A stretch of 64,000 bases of DNA from an uncultured Muribaculaceae bacterium. Its GTDB lineage: Bacteria; Bacteroidota; Bacteroidia; Bacteroidales; Muribaculaceae. The stretch lies in contig CANQWS010000004.1 of assembly GCA_947627615.1 (NCBI GenBank), forward strand, positions 1 to 64,000, written 5' to 3'. Of this stretch, positions 52,082 through 60,889 are shown piece by piece. Within the stretch, counting starts at the first letter, position 1. Each line of letters opens with the position of its first letter. The translations under genes were made by a program, and so were the position numbers. The notes beneath the pieces were generated by a model. That model was not told where the DNA came from, searched no databases, and saw nothing but the letters and a program-made list of their open reading frames with translations.

Positions 52082-53482
52082 ATGCGCCCGTTTCAACAAA
52101 TCCTCTTATTGCTGACCGCAATACTCCCGGCCAAGGCGGTTGCCGGGCCGGAGTCCGTGATGGCCGATTCCATGCCGGACCGCTGGCAGTACGTCAGCGA
52201 GTTCATTCAGGCGGTCCCGACCGACGACCGCTGGTGGCAGTCATTCGACGACCCGCTGCTCGATTCGCTGATAGCCCTGGGCGTTGACAGGAATTTCAAC
52301 ATCCTGGCCGCCATGCGTCGCATCGAGGTGGCCAATCAGGCTGTCAGGCAGGCGCGTGCGGGCTATTATCCCAACATAGGTGTTTCGGGCGGATGGACTA
52401 AGTCACGTTCCTCGGGCAATATGATTCCCGGAGGCCGTCCGGAAAACATGGATTATTTCTCCCTCGGCGCCAGCATGTCGTGGGAAATCGATGTGTTCGG
52501 CCGCATATCGGCTAAAGCCAAGAGGATGAAATCGCTCTACAGGGCAAGCCGGGCCGAGTATGCCGCCGTCATGGTGAGTATGTGCGGCGAGATAGCCCGA
52601 AACTACGCGGCGCTGCGCACCGCCCAGGAGCAGCTCGAAGTGGCCCGCCGCCATATTGTGTCGCAGGACAGCGTGCTCCACATAGCAGAGGCTCGCTTCG
52701 ATGCCGAGCTGGCCTCGAAACTCGACATTGAACAGGCAAGCACCATCTGTTATTCCACAAAGGCAACCATCCCTTCGCTTGAGGCGCAGATAGAGACCTC
52801 GATCAATGCTATAGCTTTGCTCATAGGTGAATATCCCGAGAATATCTCGTTGCGTCTCAAGGCTCCGGCCCCGCTGCCCGATTACCGTCAGATTGTGGGA
52901 GCGGGAATCCCGAAAGAACTCATACGGCGCCGCCCCGATGTGGTCGAGGCCGAATGTCAGCTTGCCGCTGCCGCCCAGGCCGTGGGTATCGCCAAAAAGG
53001 ATTTCCTTCCGGTGCTATCGATTCAGGGAAGCATAGGCACCTCGGCCCATAACGCCGGCGACCTGTTTGACAGGAACAGTTTCATCTACAGCATAGCCCC
53101 GACAATAAGCTGGACCGTTTTCGACGGTATGGCCCGCAACGCGGCGCTCGTTTCCGCCCGCGAACAGCTCAAGGCCACCGTTGACCAGTATAATCTGGCC
53201 GTGCTGACGGCCGTTCAGGAGGTGGACAACGCCATGGCCAACTATCTCTCGGCAATGAAGGAGGCCGAGCTGCTCGCCGACGTGGTGGAGCATGCCTCCA
53301 ATTCGTTCGACCTCTCGTTCGATCTCTACCGCAGCGGTCTCAGCTCGTTCACCAACGTGGCCGACGCCCAGATAAGCTATCTGCAGTATGCGTCGAGTCT
53401 CGCGGCGGCAAAAGGCAACGCGCTGACGGCCCTTGTGTCGCTTTATCAGGCCCTCGGCGGCGGGTGGAGCGAACAGCAGTAA
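52082..53482 (+). CDS. TolC/OprM-family outer-membrane efflux protein
   Basis: A 466-residue outer-membrane factor, starting at 52082 with signal MRPFQQILLLLTAILPAKAVA; the upstream frame lacks a signal. Two repeats of the family (about 80-270 and 290-465) carry FNILAAMRRIEVANQAVRQARAGYYPNIG and VGIAKKDFLPVLSIQGSIG. WWQSFDDPLLDSLI is the usual NodT-type opening. There is no lipobox Cys. It is first in an operon with the periplasmic adaptor and RND pump, and forms the exit duct. Confidence 0.93.
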   Translation: MRPFQQILLLLTAILPAKAVAGPESVMADSMPDRWQYVSEFIQAVPTDDRWWQSFDDPLLDSLIALGVDRNFNILAAMRRIEVANQAVRQARAGYYPNIGVSGGWTKSRSSGNMIPGGRPENMDYFSLGASMSWEIDVFGRISAKAKRMKSLYRASRAEYAAVMVSMCGEIARNYAALRTAQEQLEVARRHIVSQDSVLHIAEARFDAELASKLDIEQASTICYSTKATIPSLEAQIETSINAIALLIGEYPENISLRLKAPAPLPDYRQIVGAGIPKELIRRRPDVVEAECQLAAAAQAVGIAKKDFLPVLSIQGSIGTSAHNAGDLFDRNSFIYSIAPTISWTVFDGMARNAALVSAREQLKATVDQYNLAVLTAVQEVDNAMANYLSAMKEAELLADVVEHASNSFDLSFDLYRSGLSSFTNVADAQISYLQYASSLAAAKGNALTALVSLYQALGGGWSEQQ

Positions 53483-53517
53483 TATGTATTCAGAAAAAAC
53501 AACTACAAGATGACGAT

Positions 53518-54651
53518 ATGGCACGCATAAATTATAAGAATATCGCAGGCATCGTTGCCGCGGTCTCTGTGGCAGTCATGGCGCTGGCGTCATGCGGTTC
53601 CAAAAAGCATGAATCTGTTCCGGAGGTGATGCCCGTGGATGTTGCCCGGGCGGAGACTGATTCAGTAATCATCTACAAGTCCATGCCGGGAGTGCTCCAT
53701 GCGGTCGACATGGTGGAACTCGTGGCCCGGGTGAGCGGTTATCTCCGCGCCGTCAACTACAAGAGCGGTGATGTGGTCCACAAGGGGCAGCTGCTCTTCA
53801 CCATAGAGGATACCCGCTACCGCGATGCCGTGGTGCAGGCCCAGGCCGCGCTCAATAGCGCGCGCAGCCAGTATGAATACGCATCGAGCCATTATGCCGC
53901 CATGGAAAAGGCCAAGAAAAGCAACGCCGTCTCGGAAATGGAGGTGAAGCAGGCCAAGAGCGCTGTGGAGACGGCTCTCGCCGACATCCAGAATGCCGAG
54001 GCCGCGCTCCAGACCGCCAGAACCAACCTGGGCTACTGCCGCGTCTATGCACCGTTCACAGGGCGCATAACGGCTTCTCCGCTCAGCGTCGGCGCGTTCC
54101 TCAACGGTGAAGCCTCTCCGGTGACCATGGCCACCATCTACAAGGACTCGGAGATGCAGGCCTATTTCAGCATCAACGATGCCTCGTTCCTGAAAGCTCT
54201 GTCGAACATGGCCAACCGTCAGGGCATTAACTACGATTCCATTCCCGTGTCGTTCAGCGAGAAGCTGCCGCATTCCTACACCGGCGCGCTCCGTTATCTG
54301 GCCCCCGACCTTGACCCCGCCACGGGAACCATGCAGGTCCGGGCCGACATTGACAATACCTACGGCGAGTTGCGCGAGGGCATGTATGTCACCGTGCGTC
54401 TGCCGGTGCGTCTGGACCCCAAGGCCGTTCTCGTCAAGGATGCCTCGCTCTCCACTGACCAGTCCGGCAAGTATCTCTACACGGTCAATGACTCCAACAA
54501 GGTGGTCTACACCCATGTGGATGCGGGTGACGTGGTCCACGATTCCATGCGTGTCATCAATTCCGGCCTGAAACCGGGCACTCCCTACATCACCAAGGCT
54601 CTGCTCAAAGTGCGTCCCGGCATGGAAATCCGTCCGGTCTATGTGCGTTGA
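53518..54651 (+). CDS. RND efflux periplasmic adaptor lipoprotein (AcrA/MexA type)
   Basis: A 377-residue adaptor from the ATG at 53518, 35 bases after the TolC stop. The signal ends in VAVMALASC, so it is a lipoprotein. It shows the lipoyl half-motifs (VRVSGYLRAVNYKSGDVVHKG and AARTNLGYCRVYAPFTGRI-like), a hairpin of Ala/Lys/Glu-rich coiled coil between them, then the beta-barrel and membrane-proximal domains. It connects the inner-membrane pump to the TolC-type duct. All three parts of the pump are present. Confidence 0.94.
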   Translation: MARINYKNIAGIVAAVSVAVMALASCGSKKHESVPEVMPVDVARAETDSVIIYKSMPGVLHAVDMVELVARVSGYLRAVNYKSGDVVHKGQLLFTIEDTRYRDAVVQAQAALNSARSQYEYASSHYAAMEKAKKSNAVSEMEVKQAKSAVETALADIQNAEAALQTARTNLGYCRVYAPFTGRITASPLSVGAFLNGEASPVTMATIYKDSEMQAYFSINDASFLKALSNMANRQGINYDSIPVSFSEKLPHSYTGALRYLAPDLDPATGTMQVRADIDNTYGELREGMYVTVRLPVRLDPKAVLVKDASLSTDQSGKYLYTVNDSNKVVYTHVDAGDVVHDSMRVINSGLKPGTPYITKALLKVRPGMEIRPVYVR

Positions 54652-54688
54652 TTGACGCCGTCAGTTTCCATCAGTAATCTGTAACGCC

Positions 54689-57600
54689 ATGTTCTCGAAA
54701 TTTTTCATTGACCGCCCAATATTCGCCATAGTCATTGCCGTGGCCATGATTCTCGGCGGTCTCATCACGGTCAGGACTCTGCCCGTGGCCCAGTATCCCG
54801 ACATCACGCCCCCCACGGTGATGGTCAGCGCAAACTATCCCGGCGCCGACGCCGCCACCGTGGCCAACACCATCGGCGTGCCCATAGAGCAGCAGGTCAA
54901 CGGTGTGGAGGGCATGATGTACATGAGTTCATCGTCAGGCTCCGACGGCTCGTATATGCTCACCATAACATTCGAGAACGGCACCGACCCCGACATGGCT
55001 GCCGTGAAGGTCCAGAACCTTATATCGCTCGCCGAGGCCACGCTGCCGTCGGCCGTGCGCCAGCAGGGCGTTCAGGTGATGTCGAGGTCCTCCAACATAA
55101 TCCTGTTTGTGGCCATTGAGAGCGACAACCCCAAGCTCTATGACGCTCTTTATCTTACCAACTACGCCCAGCTGAACATCGTTGACGAGCTCGCCCGAAT
55201 CGACGGCGTGGGGCAGGTGAGCGCTTTCGGCGGCGGAGAGTACAGCATGAGAATCTGGCTCAACCCCGAGCTGATGAGGGTGCGCAACATTACGGCTGAC
55301 GAAGTGCGTCAGGCCATTTCGTCGCAGAACATGCAGGTGAGCGCCGGAAGTGTTGGGCAGGCTCCCGACGGCTCTTCGGAATTCGAGTATTCGCTGACGG
55401 CGCAGGGGCGCCTGTCTACGCCCGAGGAATTCGGCAATATGGTCATCCGCACGGATGCCGACGGCGGCATGCTCCGTCTGCGCGACATAGCCCGCGTGGA
55501 CCTCGGAAGCGATTCCTACAGCAACATTTCGCGCGTGTCGGGCAAACAGGCCGGCCTGCTCGGAATCTATCAGCTCCCCGGTGCCAACGCCCTTGATGTG
55601 GCCGACAAGGTGAAGGCCCGCCTGGATCAGCTCTCGGACTATTTTCCCGAGGGAGTCAGCTACAGGGTGATTCTTGACACCTCGGAATTCGTTACCGCCT
55701 CCATCGATGAGGTGATAGTAACTTTCCTTGAGACCACACTGATTGTCATGATTGTGATCATGCTTTTCCTCCAGAGCTGGCGTGCCGTTATAATTCCCAT
55801 GATAACCATCCCCGTGTCGCTTATAGCCACGTTCGCCGTGATGAAGCTGCTGGGCTTCACCATCAACACTCTCACTCTGTTCGGTCTGGTGCTTGCCATA
55901 GCCATTGTGGTCGACGATGCCATCGTGGTGGTGGAGGACTGTGCCCGCATAGTTCAGGAGGGTAAGCTGACGCCGCGTCAGGCCACCGAGAAGGCCATGA
56001 AGGAGCTGCAGGGGCCTGTGATCGGCGAGGTGCTCGTGCTGCTGTCGGTGTTCATACCCACGGCCTTCATCAGCGGCATCACCGGTGAGCTCTACAAACA
56101 GTTCGCGCTGACAATAGCCGTTTCCACCGCTTTCTCGGGCTTCAGCGCCCTGACCCTGACGCCGGCGCTCTGCGCGCTGTTCCTGCGCAAGGAGAGGGTG
56201 GGCTCACAGTTCATCCTGTTCCGCTGGTTCAACAGCCTGTTCGATAAGACCCTCGGCGGATACATGAAAATCGTGGGGCAGTTCCTTCGGCGTCCCGTAG
56301 TGGCCATCGCGGTCTACATAGCCGTGTGTGCCGTGGCTTTCTGGGGCTTCCTGAAAATGCCGTCGTCATACATTCCGGAAGAGGACATGGGCTATTTCAT
56401 GGGCTCCGTGCAGCTGCCCTCGGGTGCCTCTCTGGAACGTACCCAGGCGGTGCTCGACGATGTGTCGGCCCGGCTGAAAAAGATGCCTGAGGTGAAGGAC
56501 GTGATGACCATTGCCGGTTTCTCGTTCCTCGGCGGCTCCGGCTCCAACATGGGCGCCGTCAATGTGGTGCTGACGCCATGGAAGGACCGCAAGGGCAAGG
56601 CCCACGAGGTGGAGTCCGTCATAGCCCGCTTCGAGGCTTCGTGCGCCGACATTCAGGAGGCCGTGGTATTCGGGCTGAATCCGCCTGCCATTCCCGGACT
56701 CGGAATGGCCTCGGGTCTGGAGATGCAGATTCTCGACATAAACAACCGCGGAGCGGCGCAGCTCAAGGAGGCCGTGGACCTGGTGGCCGATGCGGCGCGC
56801 AAGGACCCGCGCATTGCTTCCGTCACGTCGCTCTACGAGGGCCAGGTGCCGCAATACAAGCTTAACATTGACCGCGACAAGGTGAAACTCGAGGGCATAG
56901 TGCTCGCCGACATCTACTCGGCCCTGTCATCGTTCACCGGCTCCACCTACGTCAATGACTTCAACGAGTTCGGGCGCGCCTACGAAGTGCTTGTGTCGGG
57001 CGATGTGATGTCGCGTGAACGCATAGGCGACGTGCTGAACCTCATTGTCCGCAACAGCGAGGGCAAGATGGTGCCGTTCTCGTCGTTCATGACCGTTGAG
57101 CAGGTGATGGGAGAGCCAGATGTGGACCGCTACAACCAGTACCGCACGGCATCGCTCACCGCCACCCCGGCCCACAGCGTCAGCTCGGGCGACGGCATAA
57201 AGATTATGGAGGACATTGTCAGTCAGCAGCTCGGTCAGGAATACTCCTACGCATGGACCGGCGAGGCTTATCAGGAGACACAGGGTGGCACCACCATTTC
57301 CATGGTGATGATATTCGCCGTGATAATAACGCTCCTTGTGCTCGCGGCGCAGTATGAGAGTCTGACCGACCCCGTGGCCGTGATCATCTCCATGCCTACG
57401 GCCATTCTCGGCACCGTGCTCGGCTGTCTGATAATGAGCCAGAGCATCAGCGTCTACACCCAGATAGGCATAATCCTGCTGCTCGGCCTTTCGGCCAAGA
57501 ATGCCATATTGATTGTGGAATATGCGGTTGATTTCCGCAAGAGCGGCATGGACATCCGCAAGGCGGCCGCCGATGCGGGCCGCATCCGTTTCCGTCCCAT

Positions 57601-57856
57601 CATGATGACGGCCTTTGCGTTCGTGTTCGGAGTCATGCCCATGCTGTTTGCCACAGGCGCCGGCGCCGCGAGCCGCGTGGCGCTGGGAACAGCCGTGGTG
57701 TTCGGCATGGCGGTCAATGCGGTAGTGGGCACGCTCTTCGTTCCGAACTTCTGGGAACTTCTGGAACGCTTCCGCGAGAAATACCTCTCCGGCATCTTCT
57801 CCGGCGGTCCCTCCGACACCCCGCCCCAAGTCCCCACCGACCCGGGGAGTGTGTGA
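54689..57856 (+). CDS. RND multidrug efflux transporter (HAE1, AcrB type)
   Basis: A 1,055-residue proton-driven pump with twelve membrane helices and two large periplasmic loops. The start MFSKFFIDRPIFAIVIAVAMILGG is typical. The proton relay is visible as the Asp pair in IAIVVDDAIVVVED and the Lys in LGLSAKNAILIVEYAV. Substrates of HAE1 pumps include dyes, detergents and antibiotics, but specificity cannot be read here. No regulator gene adjoins it. The C-terminus ends in a Pro/Ser-rich tail. Confidence 0.96.
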   Translation: MFSKFFIDRPIFAIVIAVAMILGGLITVRTLPVAQYPDITPPTVMVSANYPGADAATVANTIGVPIEQQVNGVEGMMYMSSSSGSDGSYMLTITFENGTDPDMAAVKVQNLISLAEATLPSAVRQQGVQVMSRSSNIILFVAIESDNPKLYDALYLTNYAQLNIVDELARIDGVGQVSAFGGGEYSMRIWLNPELMRVRNITADEVRQAISSQNMQVSAGSVGQAPDGSSEFEYSLTAQGRLSTPEEFGNMVIRTDADGGMLRLRDIARVDLGSDSYSNISRVSGKQAGLLGIYQLPGANALDVADKVKARLDQLSDYFPEGVSYRVILDTSEFVTASIDEVIVTFLETTLIVMIVIMLFLQSWRAVIIPMITIPVSLIATFAVMKLLGFTINTLTLFGLVLAIAIVVDDAIVVVEDCARIVQEGKLTPRQATEKAMKELQGPVIGEVLVLLSVFIPTAFISGITGELYKQFALTIAVSTAFSGFSALTLTPALCALFLRKERVGSQFILFRWFNSLFDKTLGGYMKIVGQFLRRPVVAIAVYIAVCAVAFWGFLKMPSSYIPEEDMGYFMGSVQLPSGASLERTQAVLDDVSARLKKMPEVKDVMTIAGFSFLGGSGSNMGAVNVVLTPWKDRKGKAHEVESVIARFEASCADIQEAVVFGLNPPAIPGLGMASGLEMQILDINNRGAAQLKEAVDLVADAARKDPRIASVTSLYEGQVPQYKLNIDRDKVKLEGIVLADIYSALSSFTGSTYVNDFNEFGRAYEVLVSGDVMSRERIGDVLNLIVRNSEGKMVPFSSFMTVEQVMGEPDVDRYNQYRTASLTATPAHSVSSGDGIKIMEDIVSQQLGQEYSYAWTGEAYQETQGGTTISMVMIFAVIITLLVLAAQYESLTDPVAVIISMPTAILGTVLGCLIMSQSISVYTQIGIILLLGLSAKNAILIVEYAVDFRKSGMDIRKAAADAGRIRFRPIMMTAFAFVFGVMPMLFATGAGAASRVALGTAVVFGMAVNAVVGTLFVPNFWELLERFREKYLSGIFSGGPSDTPPQVPTDPGSV

Positions 57857-57882
57857 CGGCTGAAGCCGTCACTCCTAAAATA

Positions 57883-57911
57883 ACAAGGCGGGCCTTTGGG
57901 GTCCGCCTTGT
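57883..57911. terminator. Terminator shared by the RND operon and the convergent gene
   Basis: ACAAGGCGG (57883-57891) pairs with CCGCCTTGT (57903-57911). The gap also holds GACGGCT-GAAGCCGTC-type pairing at 57855-57870. Thymine-rich sequence lies on the minus-strand side (AAAATAA on plus at 57877-57883), so the hairpin fits the minus gene best and may stop both. Confidence 0.7.
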
Positions 57912-57937
57912 CGGGATGAATATGAATAAATGATGCC

Positions 57938-59176
57938 TTATCTAACGAGTATCTTGGTGGCTTTGTTGCCCTGACGACGGATGTAGAGGCCGGGGGCAAG
58001 GTTCTCGCCGTTTACGCGGACACCCTGGAAGTTGTAGTATTCAACGGGAGCGTTGGGGTCAACCTCGGGCTCTTCAACAACGATGTCATCGATGCCGGCC
58101 ATAACGGCTTCTTTCTCACCAAAGCAAAGGTTGTCAAAGAACCAACGAAGAGCTTTACCGCTGGGCCACTGCTCATCCTTGTTTCTGATGGTGTTTTCTG
58201 TGCCGTTTTTAATCTCACCGGGCTCGAAATCCTTAGTGTAGTTGACCCATTCAAGTTTGTGGCCATCTTCCCAGTTGAGAGCCGGAACGGCATACTGAAC
58301 TTCGTTTTCTCCGTTTTTAACTATTACAACCAGTTCGGTCGGGTCTATGACACCTGAATTCTGACGCTGTGAACACCAGTCAAAGCTAAGTCTCACGGTT
58401 TCGGAAGCAGGAACATCTGTAGCAACTTTGAATGAGATACCAGACTGATATCCGGTAAGCCCGAACTTCAGATAGCAATCGTTGAAATAAATCTGTTTGT
58501 CAGGAGTTCTCTCATCCTTTGAAGAAGCATGTGTGCCAACGAAAGAATAGCCGCGCTCTTGGAGGGCTGAATACAGAGTCTTTCCTTCAATCTTATTGGT
58601 CAGATTCGGAGCGTTTGCAGAAGGATTGTCAGAGCCAATAGTATCTCCGGTAGGACCCTTGCTATCTCCCTGTTCCACCCAGGGAGCGAACCACTCGAAG
58701 TCATCCTGGAAGTAGATTTTGCCGGTCTCTTCCTGTTTAGACACGATTTTGCCTGAGAATGAACATGAAATTGTGACAGAAGGAGTAGTGTTAATAGAAC
58801 CGTCAATATTCATTGCCATATCTCCATTGTCGTAAACCTCAATAAAAGGAGACAAGTCGGCGGTAACAGGTCTCTGTCCCTGACGGAATATCATGACATC
58901 AGTTGCCATAGCAGCATACATTTGAATACCTTCTTCGTAGCCTTTATCGTCCAAAGCAATTTTAAGTTCCGCAGTCGGAATCTTGTTGCCTGAGACAGTG
59001 ATTGTCATAGAGGGAACGTTCAAGTAAACAGTACCTTCCTCTTCCGTCACAGAGAGTGTGACTTCGGATTCATCATAATCGCTGCCTACAGCAACCGTCA
59101 TATTCCCTTTATAGTCGGTGGCATTGATTGCGAACGCGGTCAGAAGGACCGTGAGAGTGAGTAAAAATTTCTTCAT
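57938..59176 (-). CDS. Secreted protein with type IX-like C-terminal tail
   Basis: A 412-residue protein with a signal peptide (about 1-19, MKKFLLTLTVLLTAFAINA). Residues about 20-140 form a beta-rich module like the calycin-like domain of Bacteroidales surface proteins. The middle contains a lectin-like or jelly-roll type beta region (about 155-360: IYFQDDFEWFAPW, SFDWCSQRQN). The last about 35 residues (EYYNFQGVRVNGENLAPGLYIRR then KILVR) match the short C-terminal sorting-like tail seen across Prevotella and Muribaculaceae. No catalytic motif is seen. It may be a surface-bound binding protein. It has a good promoter and a 112-base leader. Confidence 0.7.
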   Translation of the reverse strand: MKKFLLTLTVLLTAFAINATDYKGNMTVAVGSDYDESEVTLSVTEEEGTVYLNVPSMTITVSGNKIPTAELKIALDDKGYEEGIQMYAAMATDVMIFRQGQRPVTADLSPFIEVYDNGDMAMNIDGSINTTPSVTISCSFSGKIVSKQEETGKIYFQDDFEWFAPWVEQGDSKGPTGDTIGSDNPSANAPNLTNKIEGKTLYSALQERGYSFVGTHASSKDERTPDKQIYFNDCYLKFGLTGYQSGISFKVATDVPASETVRLSFDWCSQRQNSGVIDPTELVVIVKNGENEVQYAVPALNWEDGHKLEWVNYTKDFEPGEIKNGTENTIRNKDEQWPSGKALRWFFDNLCFGEKEAVMAGIDDIVVEEPEVDPNAPVEYYNFQGVRVNGENLAPGLYIRRQGNKATKILVR

Positions 59177-59294
59177 AAATGATTTGGTTTAGTTAAACGT
59201 GATATTATTGTCTCTTTATGGTTTTTGGTTTCGGTTTTTAACATGGTTAGGTCCGTAATGGAACCTGAGTTCATGGCTGATTTTCATTTCGCAA

Positions 59295-59325
59295 CAAAGT
59301 TACTGCGTTGCGCTTAAATATCAAA
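59295..59325 (-). promoter_or_regulatory. Promoter of the secreted-protein gene (TTTG-N19-TAACTTTG)
   Basis: Minus strand: TTTG (59325-59322), a 19-base spacer and TAACTTTG (59302-59295). Both boxes match. The leader to the ATG at 59176 is about 112 bases. Confidence 0.8.
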
Positions 59326-59379
59326 ACTATTTAACCGAAAAATTTCATTATTAGCCGGGAGAGGGTTGCGGGGAGTGGC

Positions 59380-59520
59380 CACTCGGGATGTAACCTACGT
59401 CACCGGAAAATTAATCGACCTCTCCGAGGCCGGAAATCTTTTTTACGCCTCCACCCCACACCAAAGGTGCCGGACGCGCCTTTGATATGGGGCTACAACT
59501 CGGGACGCCTCTCCGAGGCT
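59380..59520. repeat. Imperfect repeats and long hairpin in noncoding DNA
   Basis: CCTCTCCGAGGC occurs at 59419-59430 and 59508-59519 and is itself a short hairpin. CTCGGGA is repeated near 59391 and 59500. Between them, 59454-59470 and 59476-59492 form a 17-bp imperfect stem around CGGAC; on the minus strand two of its three mismatches become G-U pairs. No ORF covers it. It looks like a decayed repeat or an RNA element read on the minus strand. Confidence 0.6.
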
Positions 59521-59602
59521 GAGAATGCCTTGTTTATCAGGTGGATATAAGGTGCCTTCGGCGATTTTTTTGATGGTAGCTGAAGCAGCCGTTCCTATGG
59601 TA

Positions 59603-59736
59603 TATAAAAACAACAAAGGACGCTCTCACGAGCCTCCTTTGGGATTTACACATAGTACTTAACGTCAGTGGATGTATTATAATGTCTAATGTTATATTTT
59701 TTATGAAAAAGCGTTTTTGATGAGCTGTTGTTAATA
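59603..59736 (-). ncRNA. Candidate small RNA (unnamed)
   Basis: On the minus strand a -7 box TATCTTTG (59750-59743) is followed about 110 bases on by a terminator hairpin: CAAAGGA (59614-59620) / TCCTTTG (59635-59641) with inner GCTC/GAGC, then a T-rich run (plus TATATAAAAACAA at 59601-59613). No ORF of useful length lies between. This layout fits an independent RNA of about 130 bases. A -33 box is missing, and I cannot assign it to a known family. Confidence 0.45.
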
Positions 59737-60136
59737 CACTTGCAAAGATAATCTATAAATCGTTTAATTCCTAAGGTTTTGAAACTATGTTGTTTAACAT
59801 GGTTTGAACTTTTGTTACAGATTGCTTTTCAAAACTGCAATTTGTAAAGCTTGATTCGGTTTGAAAGCTAACGTTTGCAAACTGATTTCAAAACAAAAGT
59901 GGCAAAATGTAAAATAGTTAAATTGAGTTAATAGGAAATCGGGGTGTTTTTTAACTTTTGTTTGCAAAAATAGGCCCCGCCGGGCATGTTTTTCCGGCAA
60001 AACCGCATGACCTAATGAATGAAAACAAACGCTAAAATACCATAAAGCTGTCGCAGTGGATTAAACCTCGGGTGTTTCCCGGGGTCATATCCGGCGTAAC
60101 GACAATTATTCATAACTTAAAGAAATATTCAAGATC

Positions 60137-60658
60137 ATGAAGAAACAAATTGCTACTCTCGCCCTCGCGGCAGTATCTATGGTGACCATGGGCGCATTCG
60201 CCCAGAACAAGGATTGCAAGGCCCAGTGCAAGGACAAGCAGGCAAAATGCGTGAACGCCGACCGGAAGGACTGCAAAAAGATGCGTCCCGGATGTTCCAA
60301 TCCTTTCGAGGGCCTGAATCTGACCGACGCCCAGAAGGAAAAACTCGGCAAAGTGACATGTCCCGCACAGCAGGCCCGCGCTGACCGCCAGAAGGCCAAG
60401 GCCGATGACAAGGCCAAACGCGAAGAGCGCCGTGCCAAGGCCAAGGAGGCCCGTGCAAACTATCTGAAGGAAGTGAAGAGCATTCTGACTCCGGAGCAGT
60501 ACACCCAGTTCCTCGAAAACTTCTTCCTCAACAGCCGTCCGGCCAATGGCGGCAAGGCTTTCAGAAAGGGTCACCACGGCAAGCATCACGGAGCCAAAGG
60601 CTTCCGCAACGGCAAGGATTTCAACAAGGCCGACCGCAAAGCCCAGGATAACAAGTAA
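60137..60658 (+). CDS. Periplasmic Spy/CpxP-like protein (DUF4890 type)
   Basis: A 173-residue protein with a signal peptide (1-22, ending GAFAQ). The mature part is Lys/Ala/Asp-rich and helical, with LTDAQKEKL and LTPEQYTQFLENFF, the LTxxQ-type motifs of Spy and CpxP. The N-terminal mature region has six Cys in a KDCKAQCKDK-like pattern, and the C-terminus has a His/Gly/Lys cluster (GHHGKHHGAKGF) that could bind metal. Spy-type proteins are chaperones induced by envelope stress. Function here is inferred from motif likeness. A terminator follows. Confidence 0.8.
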   Translation: MKKQIATLALAAVSMVTMGAFAQNKDCKAQCKDKQAKCVNADRKDCKKMRPGCSNPFEGLNLTDAQKEKLGKVTCPAQQARADRQKAKADDKAKREERRAKAKEARANYLKEVKSILTPEQYTQFLENFFLNSRPANGGKAFRKGHHGKHHGAKGFRNGKDFNKADRKAQDNK

Positions 60659-60764
60659 GGAAAAATACAAGCAAGCAGTTAGAAATAAATAGTTCCTGAG
60701 AGTGGGAACATAAGCCCTGCCATAATGGTTTATTAAATGACTCATTCTCATCTCTCTTCTTCAG

Positions 60765-60800
60765 AGCCGATCTTCTCCATTGATGAAGACCGGCTTTTTT
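60765..60800 (+). terminator. Terminator after the Spy-like gene
   Basis: AGCCGATCTTC (60765-60775) pairs with GAAGACCGGCT (60785-60795), one mismatch, followed by six T. It lies about 105 bases after the stop. Confidence 0.88.
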
Positions 60801-60866
60801 CGACCCCATTCCCCAATATTTGTTAAGGCCGGGGGCGCGGAACGTTATTTTCTACCTGAAAATAGC

Positions 60867-60874
60867 TATCTTTG
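60867..60874 (+). promoter_or_regulatory. Probable -7 box for the GH20 gene
   Basis: TATCTTTG at 60867-60874 overlaps the TTG at 60872 that would start the longest frame, so that start cannot be used from this promoter. The ATGs at 60890 and 60908 lie just downstream. Confidence 0.6.
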
Positions 60875-60889
60875 GAGTCCGAAACTAAA

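Larger units (their letters stand above)
59177..60136. other. 960-base intergenic region
   Basis: Holds, from left: the leader and promoter of the secreted-protein gene, the repeat and hairpin block, the small RNA candidate, and an AT-rich stretch (59750-60060) with repeated TTTGAAA/TTTCAAA-like words and no gene. The base composition falls sharply below the coding average. A 61-codon minus-strand frame at 59815-60000 shows no family likeness and is rejected. No consensus -7 box was seen just before the gene at 60137. Confidence 0.7.

Noticed and set aside
59815-60000. 61-codon minus-strand frame
   Set aside because: AT-rich intergenic DNA, no signal, no likeness to a known protein.
60872-60889. 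TTG start for the GH20 enzyme
   Set aside because: The codon lies inside the -7 box TATCTTTG, so it cannot be in the message from that promoter.
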